Assembly (NCBI RefSeq): GCF_014205135.1
Contig: NZ_JACHMY010000001.1
Span: forward strand, 6,324,001-6,388,000
Origin: Kribbella italica
Lineage (GTDB): Bacteria; Actinomycetota; Actinomycetes; Propionibacteriales; Kribbellaceae
DNA: 64,000 nt
Direction of reading: 5' to 3'
The first letter of the stretch is position 1, and every line of letters starts with the position of its first letter. Below, piece by piece: positions 23,988-32,899 of this stretch. Below the pieces are notes generated by a model, which saw only the letters and a list, made by a program, of their open reading frames with translations, was not told where the DNA came from and did not search any database. A program made the position numbers and the translations under genes.

Positions 23988-26333
23988 GTGTTCAGACGGC
24001 GACTGAGGCTCTGCGCGAGCGTGGGCGCGAGCCTGGTGATCGCTGCGTCGGTGGCGGCCCAGCCGGCCCCGGACGCGGTCGCAAGCCCCTCGGCGGAGGA
24101 CCCGGTGGTCGACGTGACCATCGACTCCTTCACGCCGACCGCGCCGAAGGTCGGCGACCAGGTGGTGATCACCGGCCGGGTCACCAACACCAGCTCGGCC
24201 ACCTTCGGCAACCCACAGGCCCAGGCCTGCGTCGTCGACAAGCGGCTGACCACCCGCGCCCAGCTGGCCGCGATCCCGACCGAGGCCGACCAGCCGCTCC
24301 GCGACCGCAACGACTGCGTCGGGCTGAACAACTCCGACTCCACCACCTTCCAGGAGTACGACGCACCGCTGGCCCCGAAGGCGACAGTCCCGTTCCGGCT
24401 CGTGGTGCGCTGGTCGGACTGGGACCTGAAGTCCAAGCAGCCTGGCGCCTACACGGTCGGCGTCCGCTTCCGCGGTGACTACACCAACGAGGAAACCGGT
24501 CAGACCGGCCGGATCTCGCTCGGCCTGGCCCGCACGCTGATGCCAGTGGTCCCCGCGTCGCCACTGCCGCGCAAGGTGAGCACCGCCCTGGTGATCCCGC
24601 TGCGGCACCGCCCGACGCTGCTGACCGGCGACCGGTTCACGAACGAGTCCCTGGCCGACGCGCTGGCGCCGACCGGTGAGCTCGGCCGGCTGCTCGCGAT
24701 CGGCAAGACCCGGAAGGTCACCTGGCTGGTCGACCCGGCGATGATCGACGAGGTCAAGCGGATGGCGGCCGGCTACCGCGTCACCGAGAACAACCAGACG
24801 CGGGCCGGCAAAGGCCAGAAGGTCGCCGCCGCGTGGTTCGCCGCCTTCAACGCCAGCCGCGCCCGCAACCCCGTCGTCCTGCTCCCGTACGGCGACCCGG
24901 ACGTCGGCAGCCTGATCGACGGCGGCGCGCCGCTGCGCGACCTGGTCGGCCAGACCCGGACGGCGACCGAGCAGTTCAACCTCGGCGGCCCGCAGTACTT
25001 CCAGTCCGGCCTCTGGCTGGAGAACGGCTCGGCCAGCAGCCGCAACCTGGCCGCCGCCTCGACCGGGTACGCCGGGACGAAGCCCGACGACGTCAACCTG
25101 GTCCCCAGCTCGGCCTGGACTCCCGACGCCCGCCCGGCACTCGCGCCGACGCCGATGTACGACATCACGACGCCCGAGGGCCCGGTCAAGAGCGTCCGCA
25201 CGGTGATCGCCGACTCCGCGCTGACCGCGGGCGGCCCGGACCCGACGACCGCGACCGATCCGATCCAGGTCCGGCAACGGTTCGCCGCCGAGACCGCTCT
25301 GCTGGCCTCGACCGGCAAGGGTCAGGTCACCGTGGTCGCCCTGCCGCCGCGGGGGTGGGACGAGACCGGTCAGACGACGGCCGCGCTGGCCAGTGGCCTG
25401 GCCCTGCCGTGGACCACGCCGATCGGGCTGGACGTCTTCTACCGCGCCGACCCGGCCCACCCGCAGGCCAAGCCGGTGCTGGCCAAGGGCCCGAACGTGC
25501 CGCGCTCCACGCCCGGCCTGACCGCGAACCAGCTGCAGCAGGTCAAGGCGCTGGCCACCGCGACCTCGACGTACGTCTCGCTGCTGACCGACCGCGGGCG
25601 CGCCGACGAGAGCCTGCGCCGCGCGCTGCTGCGCAGTACGTCGACCACCTGGCGCGGCTTCCCCGACGAGTCGCAGCGGTTCGCGACCTCGGAGCTGAGT
25701 TCGGTGAGCTACCTGCTCGGCAAGGTCCACCTGGTGACGAACGCCGGCGCCAGCGGCCGCGAGCTCAAGGTGAACCTGTCCGGCAGCAAGGGCACGTTCC
25801 CGCTGACCATCGCCAACGAGTTGCCGCTCTCGGTCCGCGTCCGGGTCGTGGTCCGCTCGGTGAACCGCAGCGACCTGCGGATCGAGCCGGTGCAGATCAG
25901 GACCATCCCGCCGGGCCAGAAGGCGACGTACCAGATCGACGCGAGCGCCGAGCAGAACGGCCTGATCCGGGCCGAGGCGCAGATCGTGACGGTCGACGAG
26001 CTGCCGGTCGGCAGTTCGCGCGAGCTCGTCATCCAGGCCGCGCAGTACGGCAGCGTCGGCTGGATCCTGGTCGGCTCCGCGGTCGCCCTGCTGTTCGGTA
26101 CGTCGGCCGTCCGGATCTACCGGCGGGTGCGCTCCGAGCGGCGCAACCCGACGCCGGAGCCCGGTGACGACCCGTTGCACCCGGCGCCGATCGACCCGGC
26201 GGCGCTGGCCCTCGACGAGCCGTCGAACGGCGTCGATCCGCACCCGGACGAGCCGAACCCGCTCGCCCCGGCCGAGCCGCTGCGGATCACCCCCGAGAGT
26301 CTGAAAGAAGGAGTCGGGTCGAAGGATGGCTGA
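23988..26333 (+). CDS. DUF6049 family secreted/membrane-anchored protein
   Basis: A 781-residue envelope protein, the positional counterpart of mycobacterial Rv3909. It has a signal peptide (residues 1-~32, LRLCASVGASLVIAASVAAQ), a beta-rich N-domain starting with VVDVTIDSFTPTAPKVGDQVVITG, a central polysaccharide-deacetylase-like region (MIDEVKRMAAGYR, LLPYGDPDVGSLIDGG), and a C-terminal Ig-like domain. One membrane segment near 683-704 (VGWILVGSAVALLFGTSA) is followed by an acidic Pro-rich cytoplasmic tail. Conserved pairing with murJ suggests a role in cell-wall synthesis or its coordination; the biochemical function is unknown. It overlaps murJ by 8 bases. Confidence 0.85.
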   Translation: MFRRRLRLCASVGASLVIAASVAAQPAPDAVASPSAEDPVVDVTIDSFTPTAPKVGDQVVITGRVTNTSSATFGNPQAQACVVDKRLTTRAQLAAIPTEADQPLRDRNDCVGLNNSDSTTFQEYDAPLAPKATVPFRLVVRWSDWDLKSKQPGAYTVGVRFRGDYTNEETGQTGRISLGLARTLMPVVPASPLPRKVSTALVIPLRHRPTLLTGDRFTNESLADALAPTGELGRLLAIGKTRKVTWLVDPAMIDEVKRMAAGYRVTENNQTRAGKGQKVAAAWFAAFNASRARNPVVLLPYGDPDVGSLIDGGAPLRDLVGQTRTATEQFNLGGPQYFQSGLWLENGSASSRNLAAASTGYAGTKPDDVNLVPSSAWTPDARPALAPTPMYDITTPEGPVKSVRTVIADSALTAGGPDPTTATDPIQVRQRFAAETALLASTGKGQVTVVALPPRGWDETGQTTAALASGLALPWTTPIGLDVFYRADPAHPQAKPVLAKGPNVPRSTPGLTANQLQQVKALATATSTYVSLLTDRGRADESLRRALLRSTSTTWRGFPDESQRFATSELSSVSYLLGKVHLVTNAGASGRELKVNLSGSKGTFPLTIANELPLSVRVRVVVRSVNRSDLRIEPVQIRTIPPGQKATYQIDASAEQNGLIRAEAQIVTVDELPVGSSRELVIQAAQYGSVGWILVGSAVALLFGTSAVRIYRRVRSERRNPTPEPGDDPLHPAPIDPAALALDEPSNGVDPHPDEPNPLAPAEPLRITPESLKEGVGSKDG

Positions 26334-27981
26334 CCGCACCCTGCGTTCCGCGGCGGTGATGGCAGCCGGGACGGTGCTGTCCCGCCTGCTCGGATTCGTC
26401 CGGATCGCGCTGCTCGCGGCCGCGATCGGCACCGCGCTGCGCGGCGACATCTTCACCGCGGCGAACACGATCCCGAACAGCCTCTACATCCTGCTGGCCG
26501 GCGGCGTCTTCAACACCGTGCTGGTGCCGCAGCTGGTCCGCGCGATCAAGAACCACGAGGACGGCGGCCAGGACTTCACCAACCGGCTGCTCACCTTCGG
26601 CTTCGTCGTCCTGGCTTTCGTGACCGTCGGCTGTGTCCTGCTGGCACCCGTGCTCGCCGAGCTGTACCTGCCCAAGGAGCTGCACGACCCGTCCCGGGCG
26701 GCCGAGAAGGCGAACATGATCATGTTCGTCCGGCTCTGCCTGCCGCAGATCTTCTTCTACGGCGCGTTCGTGCTGGTCGGCCAGGTGCTGAACGCGCGGC
26801 GCCGGTTCGGCCCGATGATGTGGGCGCCGATCGCGAACAACATCGTCGCCTGCGCGTCGATCGTGGTCTTCCTGCTCGTCTACCGCACCGGTGACACCCC
26901 GGCGACGTACAGCACGAACGAGGAACTGCTGCTCGGGCTCGGCCACACGGTCGGGATCGCGGTCCAGCTGCTGGTCCTGCTGCCGTACCTGCGGGCCAGC
27001 GGTCACCACTACCGGCCGAAGTTCGGTCTGCGCGGCACCGGGCTGGGCCACACCGCCAAGCTCGGGCTGTGGACGGTCATGTTCGTCGCGGTGAACCAGG
27101 TGACGCTGGTCGTGGTCACCCAGCTCGCGATCGCCGGTAGCGCCAGCAGCGACCCGGGCGCGAAGGCGGGTCTGTTCGCGTACAGCACGGCGATGCTGAT
27201 CATCCTGGTCCCGCACGGCATCGTCACGGTCTCGCTGGCCACGGCCGCGATGCCGCAGATGTCCTCGCTGGCGGCCGACGGCGACGTGACCGAGGTGGCC
27301 CGGCTGTCGGCGCGGTCGATCCGGCAGACGCTGGCGATCGTCGTACCGGCCGCGGCCGCGATGGTCGCGTTCGCGCACCCGATCGTGTCGGTGATCGCCG
27401 GCTACGGCTCCGGCAAGAACAACCTGACGCTGATGGCGTACACGCTGATGACGCTGGCGCTCGGCCTGGTGCCCTACACCGTGCAGTACTTCCAGCTGCG
27501 CACCTTCTACGCGTTCGAGGACACCCGGACGCCGTTCTTCCTGCAGCTCGCGATCGCGGCCACCAACATCACCGCCGCGCTGGTCGGCGTCCGCGTGATC
27601 CTGGACCAGGAGCACCTGCGCTACAGCGGCGTGATGCTCGGCGCGGCGTACGCGCTGTCGTACCTGGTCGCGGTGGTGATCTCGCGACGGGTGCTGTCCC
27701 GCAAGGTGCCGCGGGTGCACGGCGCCGGGATCGGGCTGCCGATGCTCGCGATGGTGATCGCCGCGGTGGTCGGCGCCGGGATCGGCCGGGCGGTGCTGTC
27801 GCTCGTGAACGCGCAGGTCGACTGGAGCGGCCCGGTCGCCGCGATCCTCCAGCTCGGCATCGGCGCCGTCGTGATGCTGCCCGTGTACGTCGGGGTGGCC
27901 CGGGTACTACGGATCCACGAGGTCACCGACGTGGTGTCCATGGTCACATCGAAGCTGCCCGGAAGGCCCCGCCGGTCCTGA
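26326..27981 (+). CDS. murJ: lipid II flippase MurJ
   Basis: A 551-residue polytopic protein of the MurJ/MviN family that flips lipid II across the membrane. The conserved N-terminal helix 1 is AAVMAAGTVLSRLLGFVRIALLA, with FTAANTIPNSLYILLAGGVFNTVLVPQLVRA, the central Arg/Lys-lined cavity region, and FYAFEDTRTPFF of the C-lobe. About 14 hydrophobic segments are visible. Unlike the mycobacterial protein, the reading frame ends after the flippase, with no kinase-like cytoplasmic domain. That domain is encoded by the next gene. The start overlaps the DUF6049 gene. Confidence 0.95.
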   Translation: MADRTLRSAAVMAAGTVLSRLLGFVRIALLAAAIGTALRGDIFTAANTIPNSLYILLAGGVFNTVLVPQLVRAIKNHEDGGQDFTNRLLTFGFVVLAFVTVGCVLLAPVLAELYLPKELHDPSRAAEKANMIMFVRLCLPQIFFYGAFVLVGQVLNARRRFGPMMWAPIANNIVACASIVVFLLVYRTGDTPATYSTNEELLLGLGHTVGIAVQLLVLLPYLRASGHHYRPKFGLRGTGLGHTAKLGLWTVMFVAVNQVTLVVVTQLAIAGSASSDPGAKAGLFAYSTAMLIILVPHGIVTVSLATAAMPQMSSLAADGDVTEVARLSARSIRQTLAIVVPAAAAMVAFAHPIVSVIAGYGSGKNNLTLMAYTLMTLALGLVPYTVQYFQLRTFYAFEDTRTPFFLQLAIAATNITAALVGVRVILDQEHLRYSGVMLGAAYALSYLVAVVISRRVLSRKVPRVHGAGIGLPMLAMVIAAVVGAGIGRAVLSLVNAQVDWSGPVAAILQLGIGAVVMLPVYVGVARVLRIHEVTDVVSMVTSKLPGRPRRS

Positions 27982-28140
27982 TCCGGGCTGCTTGTGCGCT
28001 CGTGCCCGCCAGTTGGGTGGGCCAGGGCACTAGCATGGGGCCTGCGATCGGACCGCCATCCGCTCGCGGCCGGGTCCTCGCGACCGGATCCGGAGCGGAG
28101 ACGCAGGCCGACCAGTGCATCGAGGAGGGCGAGAGACACC

Positions 28141-29781
28141 GTGTCGAACCAGACCGTCAGTCCTGGTGCCCTGCTCGCCGGCCGCTACCGGATCGCCGAG
28201 CTGCTCGCGGAGATCGACGGTGCGCGGGTGTGGCGGGCAGTGGACGAGGTGCTCAGTCGAGCGGTCGTCGTGGACGTCCTCCCGGCGGGCGACCACCGGA
28301 CCAACGTCCTCTTCGACGCGGCCCGGCGGGCCGCGGCCGCGAACGACCCCCGCTTCCTGCGCGTGCTGGACTGCGACGTCTTCGAGGGCGTCACCTACTG
28401 CGTGCGCGAGTGGGCCGGCGGGCGGCCGCTGGAGCGGATGCTCGGCGCCGGACCGCTGACCGGCCAGCAGGCCGGCTGGCTGGCCCGCGAGGTCTCCGAA
28501 GCGCTGGAGAACCTGCACCGCACCGGTCACTCGCACGGCTCGATCAGCCCGGCCACGGTCGTCGTCACCGACGCCGGCGCGATCAAGGTGGTCGGGCTGG
28601 CCACCGAGGCCGCGCTGCGCTCGACCGGCCCTGGTACGCCGGAGCAGGACGTCCGTGCGCTCGGCGAGCTCCTCTACTCATCGCTGACCGGCCGTTGGCC
28701 CGGTCCGGCTCCCGCCTGGGGGCTGCAGCCCGCTCCGGTCGAGCACGGCCGCCTGCTCAGCCCGCGTCAGGTCCGCGCCGGCGTACCGCGCTCGCTCGAC
28801 GACATCGCCGACCGGCTGCTCGGTGACCCGCCGCGGCACCACGCCGCGGTGATCACCAGCGCGGCCGGACTGTCGGCCGCGCTGTCCGGCGTCGTCGGCA
28901 GCTCGCACGAGCCGCCGAGCCAGATGGACGAGACGGTCGCGGTCGCCCGGCAGAACGGCAGCATCGACGACGCCACCCAGGTCGTCCCGGCGGCACCGCC
29001 GCCCGCGCTCGACCCGACGCCGCCGCGCGCCCACAGCAACGGCCAGGCCCAGCCGGCGTACGCGTCGACCCAGGAGACCCGGCCGGTACGGCGCCAGCAG
29101 CCCGCGCAGAACGGTGGCGGCCGGCGGCGGCCACCGGCCGACGAGCCGCGCCGGCGCGGCAGCTGGGGTGGGCGGATCCTGATCCTGCTCGCGGTGCTCG
29201 CGCTGCTGTCCGTCGTACTGATGGCGCAGTTCCTGGTGAAGGGCGCGATCAACAAGGAGCAGAGCGGCAGCGAGACGACCCCGGACGCGCCGCAGAGCTC
29301 CGGCCCGCCGCCGGTGACCAACGAGGCCGCGAAGATCGTGGCCGCCAAGGACTTCGACCCGCCGCCGGACGGCAACGGCGAGGAGCACCCTGAGGACGTC
29401 AAGAACACCTACGACAACAAGCCGAGCACGACCTGGACGACGATGTCCTACAAGCGCCGGCCGGACCTCGGCGGGACCAAGGACGGCGTCGGCATCGTCT
29501 ACGACCTGGGCGAGCTCACCAACGTGTCGCTGGTGACGGTCGGCCTGGTCGGTCAGGACACCGACCTCGAGCTGATGGTGCCCAAGGACGACCCGAGTAC
29601 CTCGCCGGCCGCCGCGAGCGGCTGGAAGTCGGTGGCCTCGGCCAAGGACGCGAACGACTCGGCGGAGCTGAAGCCCGCCGCGCCGGTCGAGTCGCGGTAC
29701 GTTCTGGTCTGGCTGACGAAGCTGCCCAAGGAGGGCGGCGGGTACCGCGGCGAGATCTCGGAGGTCAAGATCCAGAAATGA
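28141..29781 (+). CDS. membrane pseudokinase with extracellular discoidin-like domain (MurJ partner)
   Basis: A 546-residue protein. The GTG at 28141 follows a purine-rich site (GAGGGCGAGAG). Residues ~10-260 have a Ser/Thr-kinase fold starting LLAGRYRIAELLAE, but the catalytic elements are lost: the HRD loop reads HSHGSISPATVVV and the DFG position reads VVGLATEA. A Pro/Gln-rich linker, one TM (~345-365, ILILLAVLALLSVVLMAQF) and an extracellular beta-domain (~410-546) follow. In M. tuberculosis the equivalent pseudokinase plus ectodomain is fused to MurJ and recruits FhaA after PknB phosphorylation. A similar regulatory role is inferred. It overlaps sigM by 4 bases. Confidence 0.85.
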   Translation: MSNQTVSPGALLAGRYRIAELLAEIDGARVWRAVDEVLSRAVVVDVLPAGDHRTNVLFDAARRAAAANDPRFLRVLDCDVFEGVTYCVREWAGGRPLERMLGAGPLTGQQAGWLAREVSEALENLHRTGHSHGSISPATVVVTDAGAIKVVGLATEAALRSTGPGTPEQDVRALGELLYSSLTGRWPGPAPAWGLQPAPVEHGRLLSPRQVRAGVPRSLDDIADRLLGDPPRHHAAVITSAAGLSAALSGVVGSSHEPPSQMDETVAVARQNGSIDDATQVVPAAPPPALDPTPPRAHSNGQAQPAYASTQETRPVRRQQPAQNGGGRRRPPADEPRRRGSWGGRILILLAVLALLSVVLMAQFLVKGAINKEQSGSETTPDAPQSSGPPPVTNEAAKIVAAKDFDPPPDGNGEEHPEDVKNTYDNKPSTTWTTMSYKRRPDLGGTKDGVGIVYDLGELTNVSLVTVGLVGQDTDLELMVPKDDPSTSPAAASGWKSVASAKDANDSAELKPAAPVESRYVLVWLTKLPKEGGGYRGEISEVKIQK

Positions 29782-30482
29782 CCTCCGACATCACCCGGAT
29801 CGGTCCGCCCCCCAGCCCGGGCGCGGGTCCTGTGCCGCCGCAGGGCTACGAGGCGATGGACGACCACGAGCTGCTCCGGCTGCACGTGGCCGGCAACCCG
29901 GACACGTTCGGCTACCTGGTCAAGCGGCACCGCGACCGGATGTGGGCGGTCGCGATCCGGACCCTGGGCGAGCCCGAGGAGGCCGCCGACGCGCTGCAGG
30001 AGGCGTTCATCTCGGCGTTCCGCCGGGCCGACTCCTTCCGCGGCGACGCGAAGGTGACCACCTGGCTGCACCGGATCGTGGTGAACGCCTGCCTGGACCG
30101 GATCCGCCGCCGGCAGGTCCGGGCCGCCGACCCGCTGCCCGAGGACGAGGACCGCGCCGCCGAGCTGGCCGGCCCGGCCGAGGACGACCCGGCCGAGGTG
30201 CGCGAGCGCCGGCTGGACGTGCTGAACGCACTGAAGCAGATCAACGTGGACCAGCGCAGCGCGCTGGTCCTGGTCGACATGGAGGGGTACTCGATCGAGG
30301 AGGCGGCCGCCATCCTCGGCTGCGCGCCGGGCACGGTGAAGAGCCGCTGCGCGCGCGGACGGGCCAAGCTGCTGCCGCTGCTGCGGCACTGGCAGACCAC
30401 CCGCGGTGGCAGCGGCGAGGACGACGTACCGGCTCCGCAGAAGGCCGCGACCACGAGTTCCGGAACGGTGGGAACCGAATGA
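29778..30482 (+). CDS. sigM: ECF RNA polymerase sigma factor, SigM type
   Basis: A 234-residue sigma-70 family protein. Region 2 spans ~30-105 (DTFGYLVKRHRDRMWAVAIR, EAADALQEAFISAFRRADSFRG, TWLHRIVVNACLDRIRRR) and region 4 ~150-205 (LNALKQINVDQRSALVLVDMEGYSIEEAAAILGCAPGTVKSR). The position between murJ/pseudokinase and the trx genes equals mycobacterial sigM (Rv3911). It overlaps the pseudokinase gene by 4 bases and a 43-codon ORF by 4 bases. The product is presumably held inactive by the downstream anti-sigma factor. Confidence 0.92.
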   Translation: MTSDITRIGPPPSPGAGPVPPQGYEAMDDHELLRLHVAGNPDTFGYLVKRHRDRMWAVAIRTLGEPEEAADALQEAFISAFRRADSFRGDAKVTTWLHRIVVNACLDRIRRRQVRAADPLPEDEDRAAELAGPAEDDPAEVRERRLDVLNALKQINVDQRSALVLVDMEGYSIEEAAAILGCAPGTVKSRCARGRAKLLPLLRHWQTTRGGSGEDDVPAPQKAATTSSGTVGTE

Positions 30483-30610
30483 CCGGGTCACCCGTCGAAG
30501 CAGAGTCGCTCACCCGCGACCTGTCCGCGCATCCCGACCGGAGCACTCCACCGATGACCACACTGTGCACCTACGGCGGCACGTCCCGCGAGGGGGCCGA
30601 TCTCCCATGA
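30479..30610 (+). CDS. 43-codon ORF coupled between sigM and its anti-sigma gene
   Basis: An ATG-initiated frame of 43 codons (MTGSPVEAESLTRDLSAHP...GADLP) begins in the ATGA overlapping the sigM stop and ends in the ATGA that contains the anti-sigma start. It therefore fills the gap exactly with two four-base couplings. No hydrophobic segment or known motif is seen, and there is one Cys (MTTLCTYGG). It could be a real micro-protein, or its translation could only serve to deliver ribosomes to the anti-sigma start. No homolog is recognised, so coding status is uncertain. Confidence 0.4.
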   Translation: MTGSPVEAESLTRDLSAHPDRSTPPMTTLCTYGGTSREGADLP

Positions 30611-31362
30611 CCGACGCAGGTCTGCCGACCAGTGAACACCTCGAGCACCTCGACACCGACACGATCGCCGACCTGATCGAGAACCTGCTGCCCGCCCCGG
30701 AGGCGCACAGCGCCCGGGAGCACGTGAAGGCCTGCCCAGACTGCCAGCAGACGTACGACGCGCTGCTGCAACTGACCGAGGACCTGGCCGACGAGGGCCG
30801 GATGGACATCCCGATGCCGGCCGACGTGGCCGAGCACCTGAACGCCGTGATCGCGTCGGAGTCCGTACTGCGTGCCTCGACGGTCGGCGTGCACTCGCTG
30901 GTCCAGCTGCGCGAGGAGCCCCGCCGGCACCTGCCGAAGCTGCTGCTCGCGGCGGCGGCCGTGGTCGTCATCGCCGGAGCGGGCGTGGTCGGCGTCGTAC
31001 TGGCCACTGCCGACCACAGCCAGGAAGGCGCTGCCGGGATCGGCAGTCCGACCTCCGTGCCGAGCATCTCCACTGACCAGGTCGGTCCGGACGCCCAGCG
31101 CTGGCTGGACGGGTCCAAGGGCCCGGTCCTGCACGGCGAGGCCGAGGAGCTGGCCTGCGCCAAGCAGTTCGCCTCCACCCAGCCCGACTCCGAGCTCCGA
31201 CTGGTGCAGCCCGTGACGGTCGACGGCAAGCGCTCGACGGTGATCGGGCTGCCGGGTGGATCGGCCCGGGAGGTCAAGATCTTCGTGGTGACCGGATGTA
31301 GCGGTTCCGGCGGCATCGCGACGCCCTTCTACGACACCACTGTCACCCTGCGCAACCGTTGA
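30607..31362 (+). CDS. zinc-type anti-sigma factor (RsmA-like)
   Basis: A 251-residue membrane protein. The N-terminal zinc-binding anti-sigma domain has His39-x3-Cys43-x2-Cys46 (AREHVKACPDCQ). One TM is at ~114-136 (LLLAAAAVVVIAGAGVVGVV), followed by an extracytoplasmic domain with Cys pairs (ELACAKQF, VVTGCSGSGG). The start at 30607 places the zinc domain at the usual distance and overlaps the small ORF upstream. It matches the position of mycobacterial Rv3912 next to sigM, so it should sequester SigM at the membrane. The zinc Cys pair could sense oxidation, in keeping with the trx genes downstream. Confidence 0.85.
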   Translation: MTDAGLPTSEHLEHLDTDTIADLIENLLPAPEAHSAREHVKACPDCQQTYDALLQLTEDLADEGRMDIPMPADVAEHLNAVIASESVLRASTVGVHSLVQLREEPRRHLPKLLLAAAAVVVIAGAGVVGVVLATADHSQEGAAGIGSPTSVPSISTDQVGPDAQRWLDGSKGPVLHGEAEELACAKQFASTQPDSELRLVQPVTVDGKRSTVIGLPGGSAREVKIFVVTGCSGSGGIATPFYDTTVTLRNR

Positions 31363-31412
31363 TTCCGTTCGGTGAGCCCCCGGCTTGCCGATCGGGCACG
31401 GTGGGTACCGTG

Positions 31413-31438
31413 GGAATGGTCGGCCTCTAGGATCCGTT
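31413..31438 (+). promoter_or_regulatory. SigR/SigH-type promoter of trxB
   Basis: GGAAT (31413-31417, preceded by G) and GTT (31436-31438) are separated by exactly 18 bases. This matches the GGAAT-N18/19-GTT consensus of thiol-stress sigma factors SigR (Streptomyces) and SigH (Mycobacterium). It lies ~43 bases upstream of the trxB start, and trxB is a known SigR/SigH target. Strong pattern; activity is inferred. Confidence 0.75.
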
Positions 31439-31480
31439 GAGTACGACGTCCAGTCTCTACGGAAGCTAGGAAGGCCATTC

Positions 31481-32473
31481 GTGAGCGACACAGCCGTTCG
31501 CAACGTGATCATCATCGGCTCGGGCCCCGCGGGATACACCGCAGCGGTGTACGCCGCGCGGGCGCAGCTGGAGCCGTTGGTCTTCGAGGGATCCGTCACC
31601 GCCGGTGGTGCGCTGATGACGACGACCGAGGTGGAGAACTACCCGGGCTTCGCCCAGGGCATCATGGGCCCGAACCTGATGTCGGAGATGCGTGACCAGG
31701 CCGAGCGCTTCGGCGCCGAGCTGGTCCCCGACGACATCGTGAGCGTGGACCTGACCGGTGACGTCAAGTCCGTCACCGACTCGGCCGGCACCGTGCACCA
31801 GGCGAAGACCGTGATCCTGGCGATGGGTTCGGGCTACCGCAAGCTGGGCCTGCCGAACGAGGAGCCCCTGTCCGGACGCGGTGTGTCCTGGTGTGCGACC
31901 TGTGACGGCTTCTTCTTCAAGACGCACGAGATCGCCGTCGTCGGTGGTGGTGACACCGCGATCGAGGAGGCGACCTTCCTGACCCGGTTCGCCGACAAGG
32001 TGACGATCGTGCACCGTCGCGAGGAGCTGCGCGCCTCGAAGATCATGGCCGAACGCGCCTTCGCGAACGACAAGATCGAGTTCGCCTGGAACTCGGCGGT
32101 CTCGGAGATCCAGGGCGACGGCAAGCTGACCGGCGTCCAGTTGACCGACACCGTGACCGGTGAGAAGCGCGACCTGCCGGTCACCGGCCTGTTCATCGCG
32201 ATCGGTCACGACCCGCGCTCGGAGCTGGTCAAGGGCCAGGTGCACCTTGACGAGGACGGCTACGTGCTGGTCAAGACCGGCAGCACCGAGACCAACCTGC
32301 CGGGCGTGTTCGCCGCCGGCGACCTGGTCGACCACACCTACCGCCAGGCCATCACCGCGGCCGGCACCGGCTGTTCCGCGGCCCTGGACGCCGAGCGCTT
32401 CCTGGCCACGCTGGAGTACGCCGACAGCCAGTCCGCCGCGGCCGCGGCGGCCACCGAGCCTGTCTCCGTCTGA
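31481..32473 (+). CDS. trxB: thioredoxin-disulfide reductase
   Basis: A 330-residue flavoprotein that reduces thioredoxin with NADPH. The FAD-binding motif is GSGPAGYTAAVYAARA, the redox-active site Cys138-Ala-Thr-Cys141 (WCATCDGF), the NADPH motif VVGGGDTAIEEATFL with HRRxxxRA (HRREELRAS), and the C-terminal FAD segment GVFAAGDLVDHTYRQAITAAGTG. The GTG at 31481 follows AGGAAGG. It lies behind a SigR-type promoter and is followed 39 bases later by trxA, so the pair forms an oxidative-stress-inducible operon. Confidence 0.96.
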   Translation: MSDTAVRNVIIIGSGPAGYTAAVYAARAQLEPLVFEGSVTAGGALMTTTEVENYPGFAQGIMGPNLMSEMRDQAERFGAELVPDDIVSVDLTGDVKSVTDSAGTVHQAKTVILAMGSGYRKLGLPNEEPLSGRGVSWCATCDGFFFKTHEIAVVGGGDTAIEEATFLTRFADKVTIVHRREELRASKIMAERAFANDKIEFAWNSAVSEIQGDGKLTGVQLTDTVTGEKRDLPVTGLFIAIGHDPRSELVKGQVHLDEDGYVLVKTGSTETNLPGVFAAGDLVDHTYRQAITAAGTGCSAALDAERFLATLEYADSQSAAAAAATEPVSV

Positions 32474-32512
32474 CACACACCACCTCGAGTACCAACCCCT
32501 AAGGAGTTCGCC

Positions 32513-32842
32513 GTGGGCGAGAAGATGAACGCCGTCACCGATGCCGAGTTCGACCAGACCGTGCTGAAGAGCGACAAGCCGGTGCTGGTGGACTTCTGGG
32601 CCGAGTGGTGCGGGCCGTGCCGCCAGGTGTCCCCGATCCTGGAGGAGCTGAACCAGGACCACGGTGACAAGCTGACCTTCCTGAAGATGAACGTGGACGA
32701 GAACCCGGTCACCCCGAGCAACTACCGCGTCACCGGTATCCCTACCATCAACGTCTACGTGAACGGTGAGCTGGCCAAGTCCATCGTCGGCGCCAAGCCG
32801 AAGGCGGCGCTGCTGAAGGAACTGGCCGACTTCACCGGCTGA
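32513..32842 (+). CDS. trxA: thioredoxin
   Basis: A 109-residue cytosolic thioredoxin with the canonical WCGPC active site (FWAEWCGPCRQVSP), the buried Asp (LVDFWAEW), and cis-Pro in VTGIPTINVYVNGE. The GTG at 32513 is preceded by AAGGAG with 6-base spacing; an ATG four codons later (MNAVTDAEF) is the alternative. It reduces protein disulfides and is recycled by TrxB encoded just upstream. Confidence 0.96.
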   Translation: MGEKMNAVTDAEFDQTVLKSDKPVLVDFWAEWCGPCRQVSPILEELNQDHGDKLTFLKMNVDENPVTPSNYRVTGIPTINVYVNGELAKSIVGAKPKAALLKELADFTG

Positions 32843-32899
32843 ACTGCCTTAGTTGCCCTTCTCGGAGGGCACGATTCCGCCGCACGGCAAGGAGCATTG

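Noticed and set aside
23970..26468. 832-codon minus-strand open frame opposite the DUF6049 gene
   Set aside because: Arg/Gly/Gln-rich translation typical of antisense frames in high-GC DNA; the plus strand has a signal peptide, domains and coupled neighbours.
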